NCBI GenBank assembly: GCA_015152475.1
Contig: SUTW01000002.1
Span: 124,001-188,000, forward strand
DNA: 64,000 bases
DNA from: Cyanobacteria bacterium SIG30
Lineage (GTDB): Bacteria; Cyanobacteriota; Vampirovibrionia; Gastranaerophilales; Gastranaerophilaceae
Reading direction: 5' to 3'
Below are positions 44,903 to 54,097 of this stretch, in pieces. Position 1 is the first letter of the stretch, and each line of letters starts with the position of its first letter. Below the pieces are notes generated by a model. It saw nothing but the letters and a program-made list of their open reading frames with translations. It was not told where the DNA came from and did not search any database. A program made the translations under genes and the position numbers.

Positions 44903-45670
44903 ATGGGAAATATGACTTACCTGCAACATTGTTTAATAAATGGAAGAATATCAAGATGGCAAACAGGTGCAATGCCACTTACGGTCTATATTGCACCTTT
45001 TAAATGGTACAAATCTAAGGGTGATGATATTTATAAATATTACAATATGGTTACAAGTGCTCTTGATATTTGGCAAAAATGCAGTGGTGGGGCAATATCA
45101 TTTGCTATTGTTCAAAATCTTTACGATTCCATGATTAATATTGAATGGAGAAGGGTGGATAGAAAATCCTTAGGAAATTGCAATTTTAGTTATAATAACG
45201 ATTTATCTATATATAGTGCAGAAGTACAAATAGGTTTATCTGACGGAATTATTCATAGACAATATATGGATGAAAATGAAGTTTTTCACACAATTATTCA
45301 CGAGCTTGGTCATGCTTTAGGACTTGGACATTCACCTTATAAAAATGATGTAATGTATGTGCCTCATCAATATGGTCAAGTAAACATAAGTGAAAGTGAT
45401 GTTAAAACCTTAAATTGGTTATATAGATTTAATGTCGGCGAAACTTTTTCTGAAATTTTATCAAAATATCCAAGCATTGGTGCAACAGACTTGGATGACC
45501 TTGTTTATAAAATGACAACTGGTAAATCTGAGTTTGAAAATGTTAAAGATAGCCTTTTAAAAAATTCTCCTCAAAGAGATTTGTTGCAAGAAAGTGAAAA
45601 TATTGGTGAATTAAAAAAATATTTATTAAGCCTGAATAATATTACTATTAACCGAAAAGATAAGCACTAA
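44903..45670 (+). CDS. matrixin-type zinc metalloprotease without signal peptide
   Basis: A 255-residue metzincin. The zinc motif H133-E-L-G-H137-A-L-G-L-G-H143 and a Met-turn M151 are complete, and the domain starts almost at once (RWQTGAMPLTVYIAP near 18-32). Related bacterial proteins are usually exported, yet no signal peptide is visible here. The C-terminal 80 residues are helical and of unknown role. The ATG has no ribosome binding site and lies six bases after an extended -10, which supports this start and a leaderless message. The promoter region overlaps the start of divergent ybaB. Confidence 0.82.
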   Translation: MGNMTYLQHCLINGRISRWQTGAMPLTVYIAPFKWYKSKGDDIYKYYNMVTSALDIWQKCSGGAISFAIVQNLYDSMINIEWRRVDRKSLGNCNFSYNNDLSIYSAEVQIGLSDGIIHRQYMDENEVFHTIIHELGHALGLGHSPYKNDVMYVPHQYGQVNISESDVKTLNWLYRFNVGETFSEILSKYPSIGATDLDDLVYKMTTGKSEFENVKDSLLKNSPQRDLLQESENIGELKKYLLSLNNITINRKDKH

Positions 45671-45824
45671 GCGAGTTTAACACTCATTTAATAATGTCAA
45701 GTGTTTTTATAAAAAAGTAAATTTATTCAAAAAAAATTTACACTTTTAAATATTTGCTGATTTTTTAATATTTAATATGCTATAAATAATGTATTGGAAA
45801 ATCACTGTCAAGAAGGGGATTTGA

Positions 45825-46328
45825 ATGAGCGAGTATTTAAGCAAAGAAGAAATAAAACAATGGAGAAGTTCATTAGAAAAGATTACTTTAGAAGAGTATG
45901 CTCATAGGTTAGGAAAAGTTTTAAGAGAAGAAAAACAAACAAGAGATATAGTTGATTTGGTTCTTAAAAATGAACAAATTACTCCTGTTGTTACAAAAAT
46001 AAATTCAATAGAAAGCAAAAAAGAAAAAGTTGTCAAAATTGCAAAGCAAGCTATTGAAGTTCAACCAAAAGAAACAGTTTTAAAACAAGATGTTGAAAAA
46101 TTAAAGTCTAAACTTGTTTATAAAAAACCTTTAACCCAAAGAGAAGAAACTGTTCTTGATGCATTTTTACAAAGAAGTGGCGAAGTTGTTTATGCAAAAG
46201 ACCTTGCAAAACTTTTAAATTTGCCAAATGATTATGTTTATAAATACATCAAAAATTTAAGAACAAAATTAGGTTCTGAAATTTTAGAAAATGCCACAAA
46301 AGGTGGTTATAAAATTCATATAGTGTAA
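45825..46328 (+). CDS. winged-helix DNA-binding protein, OmpR/PhoB-like effector
   Basis: A 167-residue protein. Residues about 95-167 (LTQREETVLDAFLQRSGEVVYAKDLA..., ending LENATKGGYKI) have the helix order and terminal GGYKI/GxGY wing of the Trans_reg_C domain found in OmpR-class response regulators. There is no receiver domain; instead the first 95 residues are charged helix with MSEYLSKEEIKQW at the start. AGAAGGGG lies before the ATG. A terminator follows, then the histidine kinase gene at 46437. It may be a stand-alone transcription factor; a link to the kinase is only positional. Confidence 0.75.
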   Translation: MSEYLSKEEIKQWRSSLEKITLEEYAHRLGKVLREEKQTRDIVDLVLKNEQITPVVTKINSIESKKEKVVKIAKQAIEVQPKETVLKQDVEKLKSKLVYKKPLTQREETVLDAFLQRSGEVVYAKDLAKLLNLPNDYVYKYIKNLRTKLGSEILENATKGGYKIHIV

Positions 46329-46354
46329 ATTATATACCTGACTACTATATTAGC

Positions 46355-46380
46355 AAAAGATAGCCAAAAGCTATCTTTTT
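46355..46380 (+). terminator. terminator after winged-helix gene
   Basis: AAAAGATAGC / GCTATCTTTTT hairpin with a CAAAA loop, 26 bases past the stop. Confidence 0.9.
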
Positions 46381-46401
46381 GTGTTTTAAAATGTTTAAAA
46401 T

Positions 46402-46430
46402 TTGCCTACTTATTGAATAGGACTTATAAT
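46402..46430 (+). promoter_or_regulatory. consensus promoter, leaderless kinase gene
   Basis: TTGCCT, 17-base spacer, TATAAT, then six bases and the kinase ATG at 46437. The predicted start of transcription is the start codon. Confidence 0.65.
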
Positions 46431-46436
46431 TATTTT

Positions 46437-47660
46437 ATGAATTTGAAGTATGGTGATATTTTATATGATTTGTCAAATATAATAAATTTGACCTTCACTG
46501 GTGAACAAGATTTTTATGAAACAATTTTGCTTAAAATTGGTAAAGTTTTTAACTGCAACTTTCTTGGATTATTTTTTATTAACGGTGATGAATTTCAACA
46601 AAAATGTTTTGTCTCAAAAACCAAAAAACCTGACTACAATAAAGAAAATGCAGATAGTCTTTTTTCAAAATCTATTATCGATAAAGATATAATTTCTATT
46701 TTTAAAGAAAAAAACAGTACTTATTTTGTTGTAAAACTTTTCATTAAAAATTCTCTTTTTGCGTTTTTGTTATTAAACACAAAAGAAGATATATTGTCTG
46801 ATGAAAAAAATGCCCTGCTTGCTTATTCTTCAATTTTTTCATATATGATAAAGGATTTTGAACTTGGTGGTGTTTTTAAAATGCAATTAGGTGCTCTTCA
46901 AAATGCTATACAGGAAAAAAATGATGCGCTAAAAACTATTGAAAAGCAGAATCAAAAATTAATTGAAGCCGATGAATTTAAAAATAATTTTATTGCCAGT
47001 ATGTCACATGATTTAAGAACGCCATTGAATTCAATAATTGGTTTTTCAGAAGCTTTGAATTCTGAAATCTTTGGCGGACTTAACGAAAAACAAAAGGAAT
47101 ACATTAAAGATATTCAAACATCAAGCTTATATCTTTTAAATATGATGAATGAAGTTCTAGATTTTTCAAAAATTGAGGCAAGTGCACTTAAATTAAATGC
47201 AACAGAATTTTCACCAGAAATAATTATAAATGAAATTATTACAATTTTGTCACCGTTAAGCGATAAGAAAAATATTAAAATAAAATTTGAAAATAAATGT
47301 GAATCCAATATTTATGCAGATTTACAAAAATTTCAACAAATTTTATATAATCTTTTGACAAATTCAATTAAATATACAAACAATAACGGTTTAATTAAAA
47401 TAAAAACCGAAGAAAATTCAAGGACATTTATTTTAAAAGTTGAAGATAATGGTGTTGGAATTGAAAAAAAATATTTAGATAAAATTTTTGATAAATTCTT
47501 TTATTTGGAAAATCATCAAACTACAAATGAAAAATCAACTGGACTTGGGCTTGCAATTACTAAGGAATTTGTCAAAATGCATGGTGGCGAAATTTTTGTT
47601 AAAAGCAAGCCTGGTAAGGGAACAGTTTTTGAAGTTAGGCTTGATGTAATAATTAAATAA
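46437..47660 (+). CDS. cytoplasmic sensor histidine kinase
   Basis: A 407-residue kinase with a GAF-like sensor half (about 1-145), a coiled-coil linker (150-180), HisKA with phospho-acceptor H191 in SMSHDLRTPLNSIIGFSEAL, and HATPase_c with N-box NLLTNSIKYTNN, G1 VEDNGVGI, F-box and GLGLAITKEF. No membrane helix, so it senses an internal signal. I place the start at the ATG at 46437 because the TATAAT lies inside any longer reading from the TTG at 46413. No response regulator with a receiver domain is next to it; the preceding winged-helix gene lacks one. Confidence 0.9.
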   Translation: MNLKYGDILYDLSNIINLTFTGEQDFYETILLKIGKVFNCNFLGLFFINGDEFQQKCFVSKTKKPDYNKENADSLFSKSIIDKDIISIFKEKNSTYFVVKLFIKNSLFAFLLLNTKEDILSDEKNALLAYSSIFSYMIKDFELGGVFKMQLGALQNAIQEKNDALKTIEKQNQKLIEADEFKNNFIASMSHDLRTPLNSIIGFSEALNSEIFGGLNEKQKEYIKDIQTSSLYLLNMMNEVLDFSKIEASALKLNATEFSPEIIINEIITILSPLSDKKNIKIKFENKCESNIYADLQKFQQILYNLLTNSIKYTNNNGLIKIKTEENSRTFILKVEDNGVGIEKKYLDKIFDKFFYLENHQTTNEKSTGLGLAITKEFVKMHGGEIFVKSKPGKGTVFEVRLDVIIK

Positions 47661-47739
47661 AGGCGAATAAACTAATACGTATAGTTGGTTGTGTTTGGTG
47701 AAAAGCAAAAATAATGCTAGAATAATTTAGAGGGTTTTT

Positions 47740-48885
47740 ATGGCAAATAGAATTTATGATTTAATTGATGGCTTGAATATTAGTCGTTATTGGAAGAACA
47801 TTTTTAAAAAAATTCATTTAAATTATCACAATAATTATTCTTCTGAAAAAGTTGTTGAGCCTCATTTTTGGTCTAGCTCTGATGAAGTTAAAAAACTTTT
47901 ACCTTATGAAAGATTCAAACTTTCTGCCAGATTTAATTATTTAGGTTTTCTTTTAGGGCCATTTATTTATTTGTTAAACCAAATGTATATTAAGGGTTTA
48001 ATACTTCTTATTGTTTTTCTATTGCTTTTAATGATTAATGATGTAACAAGATTTCTTGTGCTTTTTGAACTTTTGTATTGTGCTTGTTTTATAAATATTG
48101 ATAATTTTGTAGATAAGGTTTTGAAAAATCCAGAAACAAAAACCAATCCTTTGCTTTTAAGAGATGATTTTGACTATAATCTTATGTCAAAATTTTTAAT
48201 CGAAAAAATAAACCCTGTTCCATATATTGTAGTTTTAATTATTTTTTGTCTGCCATTTGCCTCAAAATATGTTAATTTTTACAAAAATAACTTAATGGTT
48301 AAAAATTTAATGGCAAAACCAAAAGATATATGCAGTAGCAAAAATCAATGCATTACAGCTATTACTGGTTATATGCACAATATTAATTCAACAAAAAATA
48401 AAAAAGAAATTTCGAAAAATTATTATTTGGCGGCTTGGTCTTATTTTTCAATCGGTGATACATATAACGCCATTTCCCTGCTTGATTTGGCTATAAGTTT
48501 TGATAAAAGTAATATTGCAGCTTATCTATTAAGGGCTAATATTAGATATTCAAGAGGCGAAAACATACGTGCAATTTTAGATTACAAAGAAGCTGTTAAA
48601 TTAAACCCAAATGCAACTTTCTTGAATTATTATATTGGACTTAATTACTATGAAATAAAGAAAAACAAAGAGGCGCTTAAATATCTTAAACGCGCAACCG
48701 CTTCAAACAAAGAAGCTCAATATTTTGAAATACAGGCTTACGCAAAACACAGACTGGGTGACCTGAGAGGTGCCAAAAATGACGCTAAGCATGCAGTTCA
48801 GCTTTATGAAAAACAAGGTGGCACTACTCAAAAAATCAATAATTTAAAAAATTATATATATAGATTAGAACAATCACTAAAATAA
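47740..48885 (+). CDS. membrane protein with TPR domain
   Basis: A 381-residue protein. Residues about 63-120 form two or three membrane helices (YLGFLLGPFIYLLNQMYIKG, LILLIVFLLLLMINDV, LFELLYCACFINI) and another lies near 158-175 (VPYIVVLIIFCLPFASKY). After this comes a soluble domain with at least three TPR units (YNAISLLDLAISFDKSN, RAILDYKEAVKLNPNA, KEALKYLKRATASNKE, about 240-345). A membrane anchor carrying a TPR platform suggests assembly of a membrane-bound complex. It converges on the radical SAM gene with a two-base gap. No ribosome binding site stronger than AGAGG is seen. Confidence 0.8.
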   Translation: MANRIYDLIDGLNISRYWKNIFKKIHLNYHNNYSSEKVVEPHFWSSSDEVKKLLPYERFKLSARFNYLGFLLGPFIYLLNQMYIKGLILLIVFLLLLMINDVTRFLVLFELLYCACFINIDNFVDKVLKNPETKTNPLLLRDDFDYNLMSKFLIEKINPVPYIVVLIIFCLPFASKYVNFYKNNLMVKNLMAKPKDICSSKNQCITAITGYMHNINSTKNKKEISKNYYLAAWSYFSIGDTYNAISLLDLAISFDKSNIAAYLLRANIRYSRGENIRAILDYKEAVKLNPNATFLNYYIGLNYYEIKKNKEALKYLKRATASNKEAQYFEIQAYAKHRLGDLRGAKNDAKHAVQLYEKQGGTTQKINNLKNYIYRLEQSLK

Positions 48886-48887
48886 AA

Positions 48888-50582
48888 TTATTCTATCTGC
48901 ATTGCTTTTTGATAACCATTTTTCAAAAAGTCTTTTTCGAGTTTGCAATCAATAAAGTCCCAAGGCAAAACTTCATCTAATGAAAATTCTTTTTTTGCTA
49001 ATTCTTCAATATCTAAATTGCATTCTTTTGCTATGTCTATCCATTCTTCAAAACAGATATTTTCATCCCAAGATTGCAGATAACCGCCTTTTTTGTACAT
49101 TTTATAAATAAAGTCACATAAATTCTTGTCACCCCTTGTCAAAAATGCTTCTATTTGAGAAAGTCTTTTGTTGTGTATATTTATTCTGACATTTTTTAGG
49201 TGTTTTGAATTTTCTTTTAAGAAATCAATTTTTTTATCAATTTCTGAAAGCGAATTTTGTCCACACCATTGAAATGGTGTATGTGGTTTAGGTACAAAAA
49301 TCGAAGTTGAACAAGTGATTCTTGGATATTTTAAACCTTCTTCTCTGCATTTTTCATTTACTTTTTCAAGCAATTTTATCATTGCCATCAAATCAGATTC
49401 TTTTTCTTTTGGAAGCCCAATCATAAAGTAAAGCTTGATTTTGTTCCAGCCATTTTTAATTGATGCAAGAATGGCATTTATAATTTGTTCTTCTGTAAGA
49501 CCTTTATTAATAATGTCTCTCATTCTTTGAGAACCAGCTTCTGGCGCAAGTGTTATTGTTGCCTTTTTAACTTCACCCGCGAGATTTGCAAGATTTAGCG
49601 AAAATTTATCAGCCCTTTGACTTGGAAGTGAAACATTGATGCCTTTATCTTTAAATGTTACATTCAATTTTTGTAAAATTTCTTCTATATCTTTGTGGTC
49701 GTTTGACGATAGTGAAAGTAGCGAATATTCATCATAGCCTGTGTTGTTTACATACTTTTCAACTAAATCTATAATTTCTTCTTTGTCTCTTTCTCTGATT
49801 GGCAAATTTGTATGAGCACTTTGGCAAAAACGGCATAATCTTGCACACCCCCTTCTTATTTCAACAACTGCTCTATCCTGAATAGAAGCAAAATGTGGTA
49901 TTGGTGATGCTGTTGGGTGCCATTCATATTTAAGAGGTGAAACTCTCTTGCTTACTTTTTTTGAAAATTTCGGACTATACACACCCTCAATTTTAGCCAT
50001 TTCCATCAAAATTTCGTCACGGCTTTTGTTTTTGTTTTTATCGTATATATCACATAGCTCAACAAGAACCTCTTCGCCATCTCCTATTGAAAATAAATCA
50101 ATAAAATCAACCATCGGGTTTGGGTTAAAAACGCAAGGTCCACCTGCAATAATTATTGGATGTTCTTTTATTCTGTCTTTTGAATAAACTGGAATATCGG
50201 ACATTTCAAGCATAGCAAGAACTGTTGTAAATGCTAATTCATATTGAAGTCCAAATGCAATAAGATTAAATTCTTTTGCTGGTTTCTTGCTATCTAGGCC
50301 ATATAATAATTTATTATTTTCTTTTAATAGTTTTTTAAAGTCTTCTTCCGGAGCATAAACTCTATCTGCCATATAATCATCTGTTGAATTTATTATGTGG
50401 TATAAAATTTTGTGCCCAAAATTACTTATGCCAATTTCATATTTGTCTGGAAATGCAAGAAGCATTTTTACTTTTTTATCATCAAAGTTTTTGTCTATAC
50501 TTAAAAATTCGCCACCAGTGTATCTTGATGGTTTTTCGCAGTTGTATAATATTTCCTGATATTCTTCTAAAAAATTACACAT
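48888..50582 (-). CDS. B12-binding-type radical SAM protein (TIGR03960-like)
   Basis: A 564-residue enzyme of the conserved but uncharacterised group often annotated as TIGR03960 family radical SAM protein. An N-terminal B12-like Rossmann region (about 30-200) precedes the radical SAM core with CARLCRFC near 244-251 and downstream SLPSQRADKFS and TLAPEAGSQRMRDIIN blocks. In other genomes this protein is often fused or adjacent to a DUF2344 (TIGR03936) partner; none is fused here. Its ATG overlaps the stop of the preceding 107-residue gene (TAATG), so they are coupled. Role unproven, with RNA modification the usual guess. Confidence 0.82.
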   Translation of the reverse strand: MCNFLEEYQEILYNCEKPSRYTGGEFLSIDKNFDDKKVKMLLAFPDKYEIGISNFGHKILYHIINSTDDYMADRVYAPEEDFKKLLKENNKLLYGLDSKKPAKEFNLIAFGLQYELAFTTVLAMLEMSDIPVYSKDRIKEHPIIIAGGPCVFNPNPMVDFIDLFSIGDGEEVLVELCDIYDKNKNKSRDEILMEMAKIEGVYSPKFSKKVSKRVSPLKYEWHPTASPIPHFASIQDRAVVEIRRGCARLCRFCQSAHTNLPIRERDKEEIIDLVEKYVNNTGYDEYSLLSLSSNDHKDIEEILQKLNVTFKDKGINVSLPSQRADKFSLNLANLAGEVKKATITLAPEAGSQRMRDIINKGLTEEQIINAILASIKNGWNKIKLYFMIGLPKEKESDLMAMIKLLEKVNEKCREEGLKYPRITCSTSIFVPKPHTPFQWCGQNSLSEIDKKIDFLKENSKHLKNVRINIHNKRLSQIEAFLTRGDKNLCDFIYKMYKKGGYLQSWDENICFEEWIDIAKECNLDIEELAKKEFSLDEVLPWDFIDCKLEKDFLKNGYQKAMQIE

Positions 50583-50905
50583 TAGGCAAGTATTTCCGGA
50601 TTAAATTTGTCTATTTCTATAATTTCGCCTTTAATTTTACCTTCGTTATAAAGAGTGAAAAATTTTGTAATGTCTTCATTGCTTACAAAATAGTTATGTA
50701 AAATTGTTTTATTTTTTTCTTCAACTGCAATTGTGATAGTATATTTGTTTGTTTGAGAATATTTTTTTAAATGTTCGTTATTGAAATCAAAACCATTTAT
50801 ATCGCGCAACATAGAAACATAAGCAAAACCTTCCTTATTTAAAAGTCTTTTGTTTGCAGGATTTTTTAATTTATTTTTTGGAAATTCTGTAATCTTATCA
50901 CTCAT
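50582..50905 (-). CDS. small hypothetical protein coupled to radical SAM gene
   Basis: A 107-residue hydrophilic protein I do not recognise. It opens MSDKITEFPKNKLK and contains a beta-rich middle (YTITIAVEEKNKTIL). The ATG at 50905 is supported by TTGCAA, 18 bases, TTTAAT and six bases before it, a leaderless layout; a longer reading from a TTG at 50941 would span that promoter. Its stop overlaps the radical SAM ATG by one base. Tight coupling suggests a partner or substrate-handling protein for the enzyme, but this is inference. Confidence 0.65.
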   Translation of the reverse strand: MSDKITEFPKNKLKNPANKRLLNKEGFAYVSMLRDINGFDFNNEHLKKYSQTNKYTITIAVEEKNKTILHNYFVSNEDITKFFTLYNEGKIKGEIIEIDKFNPEILA

Positions 50906-50950
50906 ACTTCTATTAAACTCTATTCTGCCATGCTTTTGCAAGTAATTAAA

Positions 50951-52363
50951 TTAGTTATATTTAATCACCTGTTGTTCTCCAAGTTCTTTAATTTCTTTTA
51001 TATGCTGTGCTGAATCTTCATAACCTATACGACCCATAAGTGCATATGTATAGTTTTTGGTTTGGTCAACTGCTGGTTGGTCAAAAGCGTTGATATTGTA
51101 TAATTCACCTGATATTGCAGTTTCAATTTCAAGCATATAAAGAAGTTGCGCCAAATAATAAGGTGTAATTTCTGGTATTTCAATAGTTATATTTGGGCGG
51201 TTATAATCACAAAGAGCAACGGTTGTGGCATCCAATTCTGCATTTAGCAACTGATTCATTGTTTTTCCACCAAGATAACCAATGCCTGTGTATTCAAATA
51301 TTTTTGGTATATCAAGTGTTTTATTAAAATTATCTACTTTTATAAAAGTTATAACTTTGTCGTTTGGACCTTCGGTATAAAGTTGAAGTTGTGAATGTTG
51401 GTCTGTTGCACCAACCGCTCTTATTGGTGTTGGACCATTATTTATTTTGTTGCCATTTTTATCAACTTCCTTGCCAAGACTTTCTGCTTTTAGTTGTGCA
51501 TACCAGTCAGGTATATATCTTAATCTGCTTGAATAAGGCATCATAACTGATAAATTTTTGCCTTTTTGTGTGTCCAGTAAGAAATGAATAAGCGCACTTT
51601 GGGCTGCAATATTTTGGTAAATGTCAGTATTTTTTAGTGCTAAATCCATATTTTTAACACCTTCAATTATTTCATCGACATCTATTCCGACAAGTGCTAA
51701 AGGCAAAAGTCCAACCGCAGAAAATACAGAAAATCTTCCGCCTATATCATCTGGAACAGTAAAAGTTTTGTAACCTTCTTCATTTGAGAGTTGTCTTAAA
51801 ACACCAACTTCGGCATCAGTTGTTGCAACAACAGCCTTTCTGTAATCATCACCTAATTCTTTTTGGAGTCTGTCTTTTATGACCATAAATTGGGCCATAG
51901 TTTCTGCAGTTGAGCCAGATTTTGTGATAACATTAACTAGTGTTCTTTTTAAATTAAGCATGTCTAAAAGTGCTTCAATTTGGTCTGGGTCAATATTGTC
52001 TAAAAAGAATATTCTTGGATAATTTTCCCTGTCACTTGTAGATAATAAATTCCAATATGGTTTTAAGAGGGCTTCTGTTAAAGCCAAACCACCTAAGGCC
52101 GAGCCACCTATACCTAATATTAAAATGTTATCAAATCTGCCTTCAACCATTGCAGCAAATTCTTTAACATACCAGACGGTTTCTTCGCTGTATCCCAAAT
52201 TCATCCATTGAAGCCATTGTCCTGGTTTGTCTTTTCTTAAATTCAAATCAGTAATAATTTTTTTGATGGCTGGTGCATATTGAGTAAATTCAAAAGACAA
52301 ATCTAAGCCATGTTCGCTGCCAATAACGTCTATATTTGTGTTTCTGTAATTAAGCTTCAACAT
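50951..52363 (-). CDS. pgi: glucose-6-phosphate isomerase
   Basis: Interconverts glucose- and fructose-6-phosphate. The 470 residues carry ILGIGGSALGGLAL near 89, the phosphate loop VITKSGSTAETM near 143-154, GGRFSVFSAVGLLP near 213 and the active-site GATDQHSQLQLYTEGP near 327. I chose the ATG at 52363 because AAGGT lies before it; the upstream ATG at 52378 would include that site. Length is in the shorter bacterial range. It precedes the 107-residue gene on the same strand with a 45-base gap that holds that gene's own promoter. Confidence 0.95.
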   Translation of the reverse strand: MLKLNYRNTNIDVIGSEHGLDLSFEFTQYAPAIKKIITDLNLRKDKPGQWLQWMNLGYSEETVWYVKEFAAMVEGRFDNILILGIGGSALGGLALTEALLKPYWNLLSTSDRENYPRIFFLDNIDPDQIEALLDMLNLKRTLVNVITKSGSTAETMAQFMVIKDRLQKELGDDYRKAVVATTDAEVGVLRQLSNEEGYKTFTVPDDIGGRFSVFSAVGLLPLALVGIDVDEIIEGVKNMDLALKNTDIYQNIAAQSALIHFLLDTQKGKNLSVMMPYSSRLRYIPDWYAQLKAESLGKEVDKNGNKINNGPTPIRAVGATDQHSQLQLYTEGPNDKVITFIKVDNFNKTLDIPKIFEYTGIGYLGGKTMNQLLNAELDATTVALCDYNRPNITIEIPEITPYYLAQLLYMLEIETAISGELYNINAFDQPAVDQTKNYTYALMGRIGYEDSAQHIKEIKELGEQQVIKYN

Positions 52364-52465
52364 CTTCGGTACCTTCATTTATTCTAATATGCTGACAATT
52401 TAAAGTAAACAAATATAGCCTGTCGTGCAATAAAAAATTTACATTTTTATAAAATAATTCATATT

Positions 52466-53206
52466 ATGACTAAACAAATTTCTTCAAAAATCATAGAAAA
52501 AATCAAATTTGGTGATGACAACTTTGTTGATTATGAAAAAATCTTTGATGATTGCATAAAAATAAATAATTGCAAAACACAATTTTGCTCTAATTTTTTG
52601 GAATTTAAAAAAACGGTTCAGTTTTTTCTTGAATTTTATAAAAAAAGAAATACTTTTTATGCTCATTTAATCCATGATATCAAAAGTCCAATGCTCGCAA
52701 TGGGGCTTGCAATCAGAAATAATGAAGAAATTGTAATTGATGACATTTATAAAACAAATTGTTTAATTTTGGAGATTATCAATGATTCTTTGGCACTTTT
52801 TGACAATAAAAATTTAAAAAAAGAATATTCTAATTTAGGTAATGTTTTAGATGAAATAATCCAAAGTCTTAAAGTTTTTATTGATGAAAAACATATAAAT
52901 ATTCAGATTATTCATCATGACAAAATTCCCTGTGTTTATACTTATAAAATTTGTCTTGAACGTATTTTTTTAAATCTTTTGTTTAATGCGATAAAATTTT
53001 CACCAAAAAATGATGAAATCTTAATAACTTTTCAAAAAGATAAAATTATGTTTCAAAATAATGTAGATAAAAATATTAAGAGTAAAGGTTTTGGCTTTGG
53101 ACTTGATATTATCTATGATTTGTGTTTAAAAGCCGATATTAAAATTTCAAAACGAAGATTGTTAAATAAAATGTGCTATACACTTAGATTTCCTGATATG
53201 TTTTAA
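52466..53206 (+). CDS. histidine kinase-like protein with degenerate ATPase
   Basis: A 246-residue protein. H70 in LIHDIKSPMLAMG matches the HisKA box, and NLLFNAIKFSP is a good N-box for ATP binding. However the D-x-G-x-G (G1) box is replaced by MFQNNVDKNI, and the last glycine box is reduced to KGFGFGL. It therefore may bind but not hydrolyse nucleotide well, or act as a pseudo-kinase or dimerisation partner. No sensor domain or membrane helix. Its 3' end overlaps the convergent rnhC gene by 23 bases. The ATG has no clear ribosome binding site. Confidence 0.7.
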   Translation: MTKQISSKIIEKIKFGDDNFVDYEKIFDDCIKINNCKTQFCSNFLEFKKTVQFFLEFYKKRNTFYAHLIHDIKSPMLAMGLAIRNNEEIVIDDIYKTNCLILEIINDSLALFDNKNLKKEYSNLGNVLDEIIQSLKVFIDEKHINIQIIHHDKIPCVYTYKICLERIFLNLLFNAIKFSPKNDEILITFQKDKIMFQNNVDKNIKSKGFGFGLDIIYDLCLKADIKISKRRLLNKMCYTLRFPDMF

Positions 53207-54041
53207 AATGAGTTTTTGAAACATGCCTTAATTCTTCTTTTGAATATTTTTGAATAAAATTTTGTGCGGTTTTTTTAACCAAGCCAGATGCCCCTTTTGG
53301 TAAATTTATTTCGTAATCTTTGCTTAGTTTTTCCATTCTTTTAACAAATTCTGCTCTTGCCAAAATTGATGCACAAGCAACAGCTGTATCTTCTTCAGCT
53401 TTTGTTTTTTGTATAACTTTAATTTGTCTGCCTTTTTCTTTTAAGGCATTTAGTATAACTTTTTCATCTGCAAATTGGTCACATAAGGCAAGTTTGCATT
53501 CGGTTTCTTTTAAAATGTTTTCGATAACACTTGCATGACCCCAGGCAAGTAATTTATTTAAATTTTTAAAACTCACATAAAGCTCATTATATTTTGCGGG
53601 GTTAATAAGAATAACATTGTATTTGGCAACCTCTTTTATTTTTGACTCTAAGATTAAAATTTGTTTATCGGATAGCTTTTTGCTATCCATAACCCCTTGC
53701 TTTTGCAGGTCTTCTGCATTTTTTTTATCTAAATATACGCCAGCTATAACAAGAGGACCAAAAAAATCTCCCTTTCCGCTTTCATCAACTCCAATATGCG
53801 GATAATCTAAAATTTCTTGTTTTTCTTCAATTTCAACTTCAAAATATTTTGCTAAAATTTCATCAACTTTGCTTCCTTGCAACACCATTTTTCCGCTTGT
53901 GTAAAATGATGCGGTTAAACCTTGTTTTCTTGCTTGAAAAAACATATATTGTGGCTTTGAAAATGTGCAGTTTTCTTCTTCAAAAATTCTTTTTAATATA
54001 TCTATATCTGCAATATTATATTTTTTTGTATATGTATTCAT
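53184..54041 (-). CDS. rnhC: ribonuclease HIII
   Basis: Removes RNA from RNA/DNA hybrids. The 285 residues begin with the TBP-like N-terminal domain (about 1-75) typical of HIII, followed by the RNase H fold with GVDESGKGDFFGPLVIAG near 87-104 (the DEGD metal residues start here) and LALCDQF near 180. Length and the N-domain separate it from RNase HII. TATAAT, then TAAAAT, then ATG give a leaderless start. The 3' end overlaps the opposite kinase-like gene by 23 bases. Confidence 0.93.
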   Translation of the reverse strand: MNTYTKKYNIADIDILKRIFEEENCTFSKPQYMFFQARKQGLTASFYTSGKMVLQGSKVDEILAKYFEVEIEEKQEILDYPHIGVDESGKGDFFGPLVIAGVYLDKKNAEDLQKQGVMDSKKLSDKQILILESKIKEVAKYNVILINPAKYNELYVSFKNLNKLLAWGHASVIENILKETECKLALCDQFADEKVILNALKEKGRQIKVIQKTKAEEDTAVACASILARAEFVKRMEKLSKDYEINLPKGASGLVKKTAQNFIQKYSKEELRHVSKTHFKTYQEI

Positions 54042-54047
54042 ATTTTA

Positions 54048-54053
54048 ATTATA
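54048..54053 (-). promoter_or_regulatory. perfect -10 box, leaderless rnhC
   Basis: On the minus strand TATAAT is followed by six bases (TAAAAT) and then the rnhC ATG. No ribosome binding site is present. Confidence 0.6.
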
Positions 54054-54097
54054 CAATAATATTGATTTTTTGCTTTGTTTTAGTTATTCTAAAATTA

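Noticed and set aside
45825-47660. Classical two-component pair
   Set aside because: The winged-helix protein has no receiver domain and a terminator plus an own promoter separates the two genes.
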